Positions 33,529 to 41,734 of a DNA stretch of 64,000 bases are shown here, in pieces. Position 1 is the stretch's first letter. The number at the start of each line of letters is the position of its first letter. The position numbers and the translations under genes are program-made. The notes below the pieces were generated by a model. That model was not told the origin of the DNA. It did no database searches and saw only the letters and a program-made list of their open reading frames with translations. The stretch comes from Candidatus Gastranaerophilales bacterium (GTDB taxonomy: Bacteria; Cyanobacteriota; Vampirovibrionia; Gastranaerophilales; Gastranaerophilaceae), in NCBI GenBank assembly GCA_900768915.1, contig CAAGEQ010000008.1, positions 7,539 through 71,538 of the forward strand. Direction: 5' to 3'.

Positions 33529-33918
33529 CTAAAAATTTAATCTGTTTTTTATCTCTTTCATAATAGGTCTTTTCATTGGAGCAACGTTATCTTGTGCACG
33601 AATGCCTCTTTCTGTTAAATCAACATTGCTTCTAATCATACGGTGATTGATTTCTTCGTGAACTTCTTCTCTATCTTCTAGTTTAGATATTAGAGTTGTT
33701 CTTTCTAAATCTGCTGCTATTAAAAATCTTTCATTTCCATCACGAATGACAAATAGAGTTTTTCTAGGTGAAAGACTTAGAGTATCTTCTACTTTTAAAG
33801 AGTTATTTCTTCTTGTTGAGAAAGAAGAAATACTGAATTTTTTATATACATACAATGCAAGAATTATAATTCCAATCATTGCAAGAAAATAAACTATAAA
33901 ATTTGATATATATCCCAT
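33529..33918 (-). CDS. fliO: FliO-like flagellar biosynthesis protein
   Basis: The 129-residue protein has one N-terminal transmembrane helix (about residues 6-26) and a cytoplasmic domain. The domain contains the FliO-typical pattern VEDTLSLSPRKTLFVIRDG followed by FLIAADLERTTLISKLE. FliO assists assembly of the FliP ring in flagellar systems and is absent from injectisomes, so it argues for a flagellar-type apparatus. It lies 14 bases after the SpoA protein gene and 26 bases before fliP. Confidence 0.8.
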   Translation of the reverse strand: MGYISNFIVYFLAMIGIIILALYVYKKFSISSFSTRRNNSLKVEDTLSLSPRKTLFVIRDGNERFLIAADLERTTLISKLEDREEVHEEINHRMIRSNVDLTERGIRAQDNVAPMKRPIMKEIKNRLNF

Positions 33919-33932
33919 TTTTAATCCTTTTC

Positions 33933-35141
33933 TTATTCATCTAAATCAAAGTCGCTATAATCAAACTCATCTCCACCATCAGCAGGTGTAGGTGTTTGAG
34001 CAGGTGCAGGACCTCCTGCTTGTTTTACATTAGAATTTGGTGCAACACTTACTGTAGAACCAGCAGCCGCTGCTGCATTTACCATACTTTCTACATTGTT
34101 TGCATCTTTGAATTCATCTGCTGTTACTTTAGATATTTTTACACCGTATCTATCGTTAATAATTACTAGTTCACCGTCAGCAACTACTTGGTCACCAACT
34201 TTTAGTGAAACTTTGTTATTATATACAGAACTTATATCTACAACTAGACCTTCTTGAATATTTTTTAATTCGCCAAGAGATACTTTTATTTTCTCAAATT
34301 CGGCACTCATTTCTATTTGAAGACTGTCCCATAAGTTTGTTATACTGCTTGTGTCCATATCTTCTTCCCCCTCGTCACTTTCGTCCTCATCTTCATCGTA
34401 TGGCAATATAATTTCCTTGTTTGGATTAACTGCAAAACGTTGAAGTATATTATCACATATTAATGTCATTTCTCTTGCATTACTGTTTTCAAATAATACA
34501 ATGTCGCCAACTCCCAATTTCTTAATGTCGTTAACGGCAAAATCTGTTGAACCCACTTTGATTGTTACGTCAACAGGACAATCTTTAAAAATCATTTCGT
34601 TAATCTTTTTAGCATCAGGTACTGGTGGAAGATTTACCGGTGCTAAAACTGATTTTGGGAATGATAGTACAAATCTTGCACTTTCATCTGATGAAAGGTT
34701 TCTAATAAAATAACTTAAATTGATTGTAGTTGGGTGTTTTTCCAATTTCGTTTTATCAATTTTGTTAGAAACTCTTTCGTATAAAAATTCATTGAATGTA
34801 GTAATAATTTTTGCTTCCAAATCTGAAATAGATGAAAGGTCAAATTTTTTGTTACTTTTACCTAAAATTTTGTCTAAGATTACTCTAATTGCATTTTGAG
34901 AAATTCTTATAAAAACGTCGTTTTTGCCGTCTAGTTGAACTTTAGTAACAAAGAAACTTTCGTTTTGAGTTAAAACATTCATATTTTCACTAATACCAAC
35001 TAATTTAAACTCAAAACCAGATGAAAAGAAATCATCACAAGCCTTTTGTACTGGTGCTTCAAATGTGTTTTTGAACCAGTCAAATTGACCGTATAATTCG
35101 CTACTAAAACTTGTTTTTATGTTTTCTTCTTTTGTTTCCAT
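33933..35141 (-). CDS. Motor-switch/SctQ-like protein with two SpoA domains
   Basis: The 402-residue protein has a mixed N-terminal domain (about 1-180, with a CheC/FliM-like character). A first SpoA domain (about 190-255) contains CPVDVTIKVGSTDFAVNDIK, an acidic linker (DEDEDESDEGEEDMD) follows, and a second SpoA domain (about 275-350) contains EFEKIKVSLGELKN and a final GVKISKV strand. The C-terminus is low in complexity and acidic. One SpoA domain is usual for FliM and FliN, while SctQ of injectisomes has two. It would form the cytoplasmic switch or sorting ring. It is first in the fliOPQR-type operon. Confidence 0.82.
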   Translation of the reverse strand: METKEENIKTSFSSELYGQFDWFKNTFEAPVQKACDDFFSSGFEFKLVGISENMNVLTQNESFFVTKVQLDGKNDVFIRISQNAIRVILDKILGKSNKKFDLSSISDLEAKIITTFNEFLYERVSNKIDKTKLEKHPTTINLSYFIRNLSSDESARFVLSFPKSVLAPVNLPPVPDAKKINEMIFKDCPVDVTIKVGSTDFAVNDIKKLGVGDIVLFENSNAREMTLICDNILQRFAVNPNKEIILPYDEDEDESDEGEEDMDTSSITNLWDSLQIEMSAEFEKIKVSLGELKNIQEGLVVDISSVYNNKVSLKVGDQVVADGELVIINDRYGVKISKVTADEFKDANNVESMVNAAAAAGSTVSVAPNSNVKQAGGPAPAQTPTPADGGDEFDYSDFDLDE

Positions 35142-35266
35142 AGAGTACTCTTCCCCATAAATATCCTATACATATATAAATAAATTGTAATCAACTATAT
35201 GTAGGAAATTTAGAGAATATGTAAATTTATATAATGGAAAATTCTAAATAGTAAATAAATTGTTCA

Positions 35267-36139
35267 TTATTGAATAATTTTTGCTTGAAGTTCTAGGGCA
35301 GTTTTTGTTGTCGCCAATCCTGCTTGAGCACTTTCTTTCAATAATGGTGACATTAGTTGACCTGTTTGTCGCATTGCATCAATAACTTCGTCTGGTGGAA
35401 TTTTACTTTCAATCCCAGCCATAGCAAGTTCAACGGCTGTAACTGCGTGTACTGCTAATATTGGATTACGTTTGATACAAGGTACTTCAACAAGTCCACA
35501 AACTGGATCACAAGTTAAACCTAAAAGATTTTTCATTGCTAATGCCATAGCATTTAATATTTCATCAATAGTTCCACCCATTGTTTGTGCAAGTCCACCA
35601 GCACACATTGCTGCTGCAACTCCACATTCTGCTTGACAACCTGCAACTGCTCCCGCTAATTGAACTTTGTTTGAAATGATACTACCGATTTTGCCAGCAG
35701 TTATCAAAAAATTGATTTGTTCTTCATTAGAAATATTGTATTCTTCACTGTATGCGACTAATACTGCCGGTACTATTCCACAAGAACCTGCTGTTGGACA
35801 AGCAACAATCTTTCCCATTCTTAAGTTTTCTTCTGAAGTTGCTAGTGCGTATGTTATGATTTTTTGGAATAATTTACCAAATAAAGCATTGTGTTTAGAA
35901 TATCGTTTGATTAATTTCTCGCAATCATCACCACACCAATTGCTAATAGATTTTTCGTTTGAAGCCATACCTGTTTTTATGGTTTCACGCATTACTTCTA
36001 TATGATTTAAAACAGTTTTTCTAACTTCTTCTATCGTTATGTCGGAAGTTTGTGCTTGTTCTAGTTGTGTAAGTTCCCAAATTGTTTTGTTTTGAGAAAT
36101 GCATTCATTTTTTAAATCGTTAAATGTACTTAGGTTCAT
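35267..36139 (-). CDS. sdaAA: L-serine dehydratase, iron-sulfur-dependent, alpha subunit
   Basis: The two-subunit L-serine dehydratase converts L-serine to pyruvate and ammonia using an oxygen-labile [4Fe-4S] cluster. The 290-residue alpha subunit has the cluster region with CPTAGSCGIVPA near residue 110, GCQAECGVAAAMCAGG near residue 165 and CDPVCGLVEVPC near residue 210. Length and motifs are normal. Its start overlaps the end of sdaAB by four bases, so the subunits are coupled. The product, pyruvate, feeds the PFOR encoded elsewhere in the window. Confidence 0.94.
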   Translation of the reverse strand: MNLSTFNDLKNECISQNKTIWELTQLEQAQTSDITIEEVRKTVLNHIEVMRETIKTGMASNEKSISNWCGDDCEKLIKRYSKHNALFGKLFQKIITYALATSEENLRMGKIVACPTAGSCGIVPAVLVAYSEEYNISNEEQINFLITAGKIGSIISNKVQLAGAVAGCQAECGVAAAMCAGGLAQTMGGTIDEILNAMALAMKNLLGLTCDPVCGLVEVPCIKRNPILAVHAVTAVELAMAGIESKIPPDEVIDAMRQTGQLMSPLLKESAQAGLATTKTALELQAKIIQ

Positions 36140-36792
36140 ATTTCAAGTTTCCTTATTTGGGTTACGAAATATACGTCATCAATTTCTGAAATTGTTTTTA
36201 CAATAGTTTCATCGGCAGCAACATCAAGTGCTATATACATAGATGCAACACCACCTTTTTCGTTTCTGTCACAATGTAGTGATGCGATATTGATATTCTT
36301 TGTTTGGATAATTTTACTTACTGTTGAAATCATTCCTGGTTTGTCTTTATACATCAACAAAACTGTGTGATAATTTCCTGATAAACTTACAGAAAAGTCG
36401 TTTATTTCTGTTATTTTTATTTCTCCGGCACCAATAGATTCGCCACTAATTTTCATTTCATCATTGATATTTATATCAACTGAATTAGGGTGTCTGTTTA
36501 GGTCATCGCCGTATTCAAAAGAATAATCAATATCTTTTGCTATATCAAAAATATCTTTGATTCTTGTATCATACACACAACAACCTAAAATCCCTGCCAA
36601 CAGTCCTTTTTGTGTTCCGTGACCTTTGCCAGTATGTGCAAATGAATTATATAATTTGAACGTAACTTTATGTATTGGTTTTGAATAGATGTTTCGTGCC
36701 ATCAAACCTAATCTAATCGCACCTGCTGTATGTGAACTTGATGGACCTACCATTATTGGTGATATTACGTCAAACAAAGTTTTTTGATTCAA
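36136..36792 (-). CDS. sdaAB: L-serine dehydratase beta subunit with ACT domain
   Basis: The 218-residue beta subunit starts with the conserved FDVISPIMVGPSSSHTAGA block and has the GHGTQKGLLAGILG segment near residue 60. A C-terminal ACT domain (about 145-215) contains DKPGMISTVSKIIQTKNINI. ACT domains often bind amino acids, here probably serine. It is the first gene of the two-gene sda operon and is divergent from polA, with a 130-base shared promoter region. Confidence 0.94.
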   Translation of the reverse strand: MNQKTLFDVISPIMVGPSSSHTAGAIRLGLMARNIYSKPIHKVTFKLYNSFAHTGKGHGTQKGLLAGILGCCVYDTRIKDIFDIAKDIDYSFEYGDDLNRHPNSVDININDEMKISGESIGAGEIKITEINDFSVSLSGNYHTVLLMYKDKPGMISTVSKIIQTKNINIASLHCDRNEKGGVASMYIALDVAADETIVKTISEIDDVYFVTQIRKLEI

Positions 36793-36922
36793 TTTTAAGC
36801 CCTCTTGAATAAAATAATTATAATAATTATATCAGAAAGTTACGTATTCGTCAGATATTTTTATAAAATGATAAATTGTGCTATGATGATTTAAACATAG
36901 AAGAGAATTTGAGGAATAAGAA

Positions 36923-39634
36923 TTGGGTAAAACATTAGTATTGGTAGATGGACACGCATTAGCATATAGGCAGTTTTTTGCATTAGAAAGAACTGCTATG
37001 AAAAATTCACAAAATCAACCGACATGGGCTGTTTATGGATTTTTTAAAGCCGTATTTGATTTGTTATCTAAGATACACCCAGATTCTATTGCAGTTACGT
37101 TTGATGTTTCTCATAGAACATTTAGGACAGAAATGTATGAGGATTATAAAGCAAATAGAGAATCTATGCCTGATTCTTTGGGTTCTCAATTAGAGTTGAT
37201 ATGTCAAGGTTTAAAAGCCTTTGATATTCCAATTTATACTAGAGAAGGGTTTGAAGCAGATGACTTGATTGGTACAATTTCTTCAAGGGCAGCAAAATTA
37301 GGTCACAAAACACTTATTTTGACAGGTGATCAAGATTCTTTTCAACTTATTGATAAAGATGGTTTTATTAAAGTTTTAATACCATCTAAAGGTGAATTAA
37401 AAGAATATAATTGGACACAAGTTTATGACAAATTAGGAGTTTATCCAGACCAAGTTATCGATTATAAAGGTTTGCGTGGTGATACTTCTGACAATATCCC
37501 TGGTATAAAAGGTATTGGTGAAAAAACTGCTCAAAAACTTTTGGCAGAGTACCAAACATTAGATAATGTTCTTGCTAATTGTGAAAATATTACTCAAAAA
37601 TCTATTAGAGAAAAAATTTGTAATGGTAAAGAAGTTGCAAAATTAAGTCAAAAACTTGCAACAATTATTAAAGATGTTGATATAGATTTCGATTTTGATA
37701 AAGCAGAAGTTGTGTTGCCTGATATAAACAAAGTTAGTGAATTTTTGCGTAGTATGCAATTTTATTCATTCATAAAGAATATAAACAAAATTTTAACTTC
37801 TTTTAATCCAGAAATGGCGAATAGTCAAGAAGTTCAAGATATTCAAATTTTAACACCTGCAACAGAACAACAACCTGAATCAGGTCAGTTAGGTTTATTT
37901 ACTCAAGCAATTAAAGAAACAGTTGAAGATAATGCTAAAATTGATTGTAAAATCCTTTCAACAGAAGGTGAAGTAAAAAAACTTGTAGAAGAATTAAAAA
38001 CAAAAGATAGATTTGCTGTGAATATATATTCTGACAAATCTACAATACTGGGTATTGCAATTTCTTATGGTGAAAATTATTTTGTGAAAGGTGAGTTTAC
38101 AGAATTATTAAAACCATTATTAGAAGATAGCAATTGCAAAAAAGTATTTTATGATGCAAAACATAATTATTATGTTTTAAAAGAAAATAATATTACATTA
38201 TCAGGAATAGATTATGATGTGTTATTAGCAAGTTATGTTAAAGATCCTAATAGGAGTCATTTGATAGAATCTCAAGCATTAGATTTCTTAAATCATATTA
38301 TGAGTGAAAAGTCAGAAGTTACAAGTGAATTGTTAGTATCTGCTTGTGCTTATGCTTGTGATGAAGTGTATTCTATATATAATTTGGCTGAATATTGGGA
38401 AAAGAATTTGAACGAACAAGAACAAAAACTTGTAAAAGAGGTTGAAATTCCACTAACAACAGTTCTTGCAAAAATGGAATATACTGGTGTCGCAATTGAT
38501 GTTTCATACTTAAAATCATTATCAGAATTTATGACAAGCAAATTGGCTGAAATAGAAGATTTTATCTATCAATTGGCTGGTGGACCTTTTAATATAAATT
38601 CTCCAAAACAAGTTGCAGAAGTACTTTATGATAGATTAGGTATAAAATCTAAGAAACGTAAACGTTCAACATCTGCTGAAATTTTAGAAGAATTATCTAA
38701 TGAGTATGAAATTTGTGATTTCATTCTTCAACACAGAAAATTCTCAAAATTACGTTCAACATATACAGATTCTTTACCAACATTGATTAGTAAACGTGAT
38801 GGTAGAATACATACTACATACAATCAAGCGACAACTGTTACTGGTAGATTATCATCTTCAAACCCTAATTTACAAAATATTCCTATTCGTTCAGAAGAAG
38901 GAAACAAGATTAGAAATGCATTTTGTCCACAAGATAAAGAAAATTATATGATGTTGTCTGCCGATTATTCTCAAATTGAGTTGAGATTGTTAGCACACGT
39001 TGCAAATGATGAACATTTGATAGAAGCCTTTAATAATGATATTGATGTTCACGCATTAACTGCATCAAAGGTATTTGAAGTGCCAATAGAAGAAGTTACA
39101 AAAGATATGCGACGTAAAGCAAAAGCAGTTAACTTTGGAATTGTATATGGTCAGTCAAAATATGGTTTGGCGAAATCATTAAATATTTCAAATGATCAAG
39201 CAGGTCAATTTATTGATAAATATTTTGAGTCTTATCCAAAGATTAAACAATATATGATAGAAAAAGTTGATTATGTTCATGAGTATGGATATGTAGAAAC
39301 TTTATATGGTAGAAAAAGATATTTAGGTGCTGAATTATCAAGTGCGAATTATCAAATAAGAGAGTTTGCAGAACGTGCTGCAATTAATCAACCATTGCAA
39401 GGTACGGCTGCTGATTTGATTAAAATGGCAATGATAAAAATTGATGAAGAATTAACGAAGAAAAACTTAAAATCTAAAATGGTTATGCAAGTACACGATG
39501 AACTTGTATTCGAGGCTGCAAAAGATGAAATTGAAGAATTGAAATCTATTGTTAAAAATGGTATGGAGATGGGACAACCATTTAAAGTTCCTTTGGAAGT
39601 TGACATAAATTGTGGGGCATCATGGAAAGAATAA
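36923..39634 (+). CDS. polA: DNA polymerase I
   Basis: Pol I fills gaps and removes RNA primers. The 903 residues have an N-terminal 5'-3' exonuclease/flap domain (about 1-290; YKANRESMP, DTSDNIPGIKGIGEKTA) and a 3'-5' exonuclease-like domain (about 320-500). The C-terminal polymerase domain has DYSQIELRLLAHVA, KAVNFGIVYGQSKYGL and VHDELVFE. In the middle domain the usual D-x-E metal-binding pair is replaced (VNIYSD), so proofreading is probably lost, as in Bacillus and Taq. The start is a TTG with GAGGAA upstream, because no ATG precedes the conserved N-terminus. Confidence 0.95.
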   Translation: MGKTLVLVDGHALAYRQFFALERTAMKNSQNQPTWAVYGFFKAVFDLLSKIHPDSIAVTFDVSHRTFRTEMYEDYKANRESMPDSLGSQLELICQGLKAFDIPIYTREGFEADDLIGTISSRAAKLGHKTLILTGDQDSFQLIDKDGFIKVLIPSKGELKEYNWTQVYDKLGVYPDQVIDYKGLRGDTSDNIPGIKGIGEKTAQKLLAEYQTLDNVLANCENITQKSIREKICNGKEVAKLSQKLATIIKDVDIDFDFDKAEVVLPDINKVSEFLRSMQFYSFIKNINKILTSFNPEMANSQEVQDIQILTPATEQQPESGQLGLFTQAIKETVEDNAKIDCKILSTEGEVKKLVEELKTKDRFAVNIYSDKSTILGIAISYGENYFVKGEFTELLKPLLEDSNCKKVFYDAKHNYYVLKENNITLSGIDYDVLLASYVKDPNRSHLIESQALDFLNHIMSEKSEVTSELLVSACAYACDEVYSIYNLAEYWEKNLNEQEQKLVKEVEIPLTTVLAKMEYTGVAIDVSYLKSLSEFMTSKLAEIEDFIYQLAGGPFNINSPKQVAEVLYDRLGIKSKKRKRSTSAEILEELSNEYEICDFILQHRKFSKLRSTYTDSLPTLISKRDGRIHTTYNQATTVTGRLSSSNPNLQNIPIRSEEGNKIRNAFCPQDKENYMMLSADYSQIELRLLAHVANDEHLIEAFNNDIDVHALTASKVFEVPIEEVTKDMRRKAKAVNFGIVYGQSKYGLAKSLNISNDQAGQFIDKYFESYPKIKQYMIEKVDYVHEYGYVETLYGRKRYLGAELSSANYQIREFAERAAINQPLQGTAADLIKMAMIKIDEELTKKNLKSKMVMQVHDELVFEAAKDEIEELKSIVKNGMEMGQPFKVPLEVDINCGASWKE

Positions 39635-40008
39635 TTAAATTTATACTAGTTTTATTTTTATGTTTGTTGCCAACTGTTCCAACTTTGGCTGATACTGTTC
39701 AGCCTGTTAGACAAGCAGTTCTTTCGGATTGCGTTAAAACATTCCCTATTGGGTTTGAAAAATTGTATTATTTGACATTAGCATCAACTAATGAATATAA
39801 TTATAATATCAATGAAATACAATCAAAAGCAGGTTATATTGTTTTTACAACGAATACAAAACGTAAGTTTTTAGCATCTATTGTTTATGTTTCATCTTCA
39901 AAATCAATGCTAAAAATAACTCCGTATGATGGAATTTATAATTTTACAACTGATGTACCTCAAAAAATGTTTAAGTATATTGAATTAAATCAATCAAAAA
40001 GTTTTTAG
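39622..40008 (+). CDS. Secreted hypothetical protein
   Basis: The 128-residue product starts with a signal peptide (about 1-23, LLPTVPTLA). The remainder is a small beta-rich domain with one cysteine near residue 36 and aromatic-rich strands (FEKLYYLTLASTNEYNYN, GYIVFTTNTKRKFLASIVYV). No family is recognised. ATG 39622 is favoured over an upstream TTG because GTGGGG lies six bases before it. The start overlaps the end of polA in another frame, so it is probably co-transcribed. Confidence 0.68.
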   Translation: MERIIKFILVLFLCLLPTVPTLADTVQPVRQAVLSDCVKTFPIGFEKLYYLTLASTNEYNYNINEIQSKAGYIVFTTNTKRKFLASIVYVSSSKSMLKITPYDGIYNFTTDVPQKMFKYIELNQSKSF

Positions 40009-40011
40009 GAT

Positions 40012-41055
40012 TTATGTTCTTTTTCCAAATTTCTTTTTTTCTTTTTTAATTTCGTATATACCAGTATCATTCCAGCTGAAACGTTTTGTTTTTGCCCATT
40101 CCATCAAGTTCCAACGAGATTGATTTTCCATATCGTTGAATAATTGTTCATATTTATTTTGTTTACTATCCATTTTTAAGTATCCAATTCCAGCATCTTT
40201 TGCTAGCATTTCTACTTTTGGATCATAAGCAATAGGCAATGTTTTTACACCATATTTTAGGGCAACTAGACAGGCATGAAATCTCATACCGATTAGGCAA
40301 TCAAGTTCTGCAATATGTTTGATTACACCGTCGTGGTTTAATCCTGTAACTAGTTTTACATTGATATTGGGATCAACATGTTTAAGTTTGTTGATAAATA
40401 CTTGAGAAATTCCTGCGTCCATTTCGTCTTGTAATGAAATAAGTTCAATTTCTCTTGAATAATATCTTGATTTAACTTGTTCAACAATTTTATCAAAAAG
40501 TTCATCTGTAAGTGTATCAAATTTACGTAATTGGATACCTATTTTATGAGTTTTTTCAATGTTTTCTACTTCTAATCCGTATATTGGATCACAAACTAAT
40601 TTTGCTTTAACTTTCCATTTCTTCATTAGTTCTAAACTTTTTTCATCTCTAACAGAAACAAAATCGGCTTTTCTTAGAATTCCTTTTACATAATGATTTT
40701 GCCACCAACCATTTATTGGTCCGATTCCTTGTGCAAATATTACAACTTGTTTTTTCATAAGTTGTGCAAATTGAATAATGCTAGAATAGAAAAATAAACT
40801 TTTAGAACTTGTAACATTTTGAAGTAGGCTACCCCCACCTGATATTAAAACATCACAGTATGCAATTTCTTTAAGAACGTGTTCAATGGAAAAAGTGTAG
40901 ACTGTATGTACTCCATAAGTATCAAACGTTTTTCTTGGATTAGCAGACAAAACAGTAACGTCACAATCTTTTAGTTTTTCTAATAAAACTTTAAGTATTG
41001 CTTCGTCACCAAAATTATCAAATCCATAATATCCGGAAATAAGTATTTTTTTCAT
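40012..41055 (-). CDS. csaB: Polysaccharide pyruvyl transferase CsaB
   Basis: CsaB adds pyruvate ketals to cell-wall polysaccharides; in Bacillus these bind SLH domains of S-layer proteins, and cyanobacteria carry homologues. The 347 residues contain the family motifs YYGFDNFGDEAILKVLLEKL at the N-terminus, SGGGSLLQN near residue 71, FAQGIGPI near residue 107 and a late GMRFHACLVALKYGV with the active-site H and R. The gene lies 17 bases after the Eda-like aldolase gene on the same strand. Confidence 0.9.
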   Translation of the reverse strand: MKKILISGYYGFDNFGDEAILKVLLEKLKDCDVTVLSANPRKTFDTYGVHTVYTFSIEHVLKEIAYCDVLISGGGSLLQNVTSSKSLFFYSSIIQFAQLMKKQVVIFAQGIGPINGWWQNHYVKGILRKADFVSVRDEKSLELMKKWKVKAKLVCDPIYGLEVENIEKTHKIGIQLRKFDTLTDELFDKIVEQVKSRYYSREIELISLQDEMDAGISQVFINKLKHVDPNINVKLVTGLNHDGVIKHIAELDCLIGMRFHACLVALKYGVKTLPIAYDPKVEMLAKDAGIGYLKMDSKQNKYEQLFNDMENQSRWNLMEWAKTKRFSWNDTGIYEIKKEKKKFGKRT

Positions 41056-41072
41056 TTAAAACTCCGGTTTTA

Positions 41073-41681
41073 TTATTTTTTTAGTTCTTCTAAAATATGT
41101 TTTGTTCTAAGTGTTATATCAGAAAGGTTTTCGCATTCGCATAAATCTCTTCCAATACCAACAACTGTCGCACCTGCATCTAAATATGATTGAATTTCAT
41201 CATATTTGATATTGCCCATTGGCATAACTTTTAAGAACGGCATTTGTCTAAGAATATCCTCTATATAGCGAACTCCACCCAATGCTGTAGTTGGGAAAAT
41301 TTTAATCAATGGCATTCTTGCTTTCCAAGCATTGTAAGCTTCGTTTGCAGTTGTCGCCCCAGCGATAAAAGGAACACCGATGTTCTTAGAAATTTTAACC
41401 ATATTCATTTGAAAAATAGGTGAAGAAAACATTTTTGCACCTGCTTCAAATGCTGCGTTTGCTTGCCAACTTGTAATAATGCTACCAGCACAAACTGTTG
41501 CTTTTTTAGAAATCTTAGAGATAACATCATAAATTTGAGCGTTTTCTACGTTGATTTCTAAAATTTTGATACCACCCTCAATCAATGCATTAGCAATATC
41601 TTCTGCTTTTGCAGGATCTTTCTGACGTATGATTGGGTATATCTTTTCTTCTGATAATAATTGTATTAAATTTCTTTTCAT
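41073..41681 (-). CDS. KDPG/KHG aldolase-like protein
   Basis: This 202-residue TIM-barrel protein aligns with 2-keto-3-deoxy-6-phosphogluconate/4-hydroxy-2-oxoglutarate aldolases. It keeps the start (YPIIRQKDPAKAEDIANALI), the AGS strand, and the Schiff-base lysine in PLIKIFPTTALGG near residue 125. Several active-site positions differ from Eda: EINVEN instead of EVTLRT and VMPMGNI instead of MPTGGI. A normal KDPG substrate is therefore doubtful. It lies directly upstream of csaB. Confidence 0.78.
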   Translation of the reverse strand: MKRNLIQLLSEEKIYPIIRQKDPAKAEDIANALIEGGIKILEINVENAQIYDVISKISKKATVCAGSIITSWQANAAFEAGAKMFSSPIFQMNMVKISKNIGVPFIAGATTANEAYNAWKARMPLIKIFPTTALGGVRYIEDILRQMPFLKVMPMGNIKYDEIQSYLDAGATVVGIGRDLCECENLSDITLRTKHILEELKK

Positions 41682-41734
41682 AATCTATCCTTTTTACTAA
41701 ATTTATTATATCATAAAATACAGAGGTTGTTACT

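Noticed and set aside
31213..35141. Definite assignment of the export gate to an injectisome
   Set aside because: The FliO-like protein and the FliQ motif favour a flagellar-type system, and no secretin or needle gene is visible in the window.
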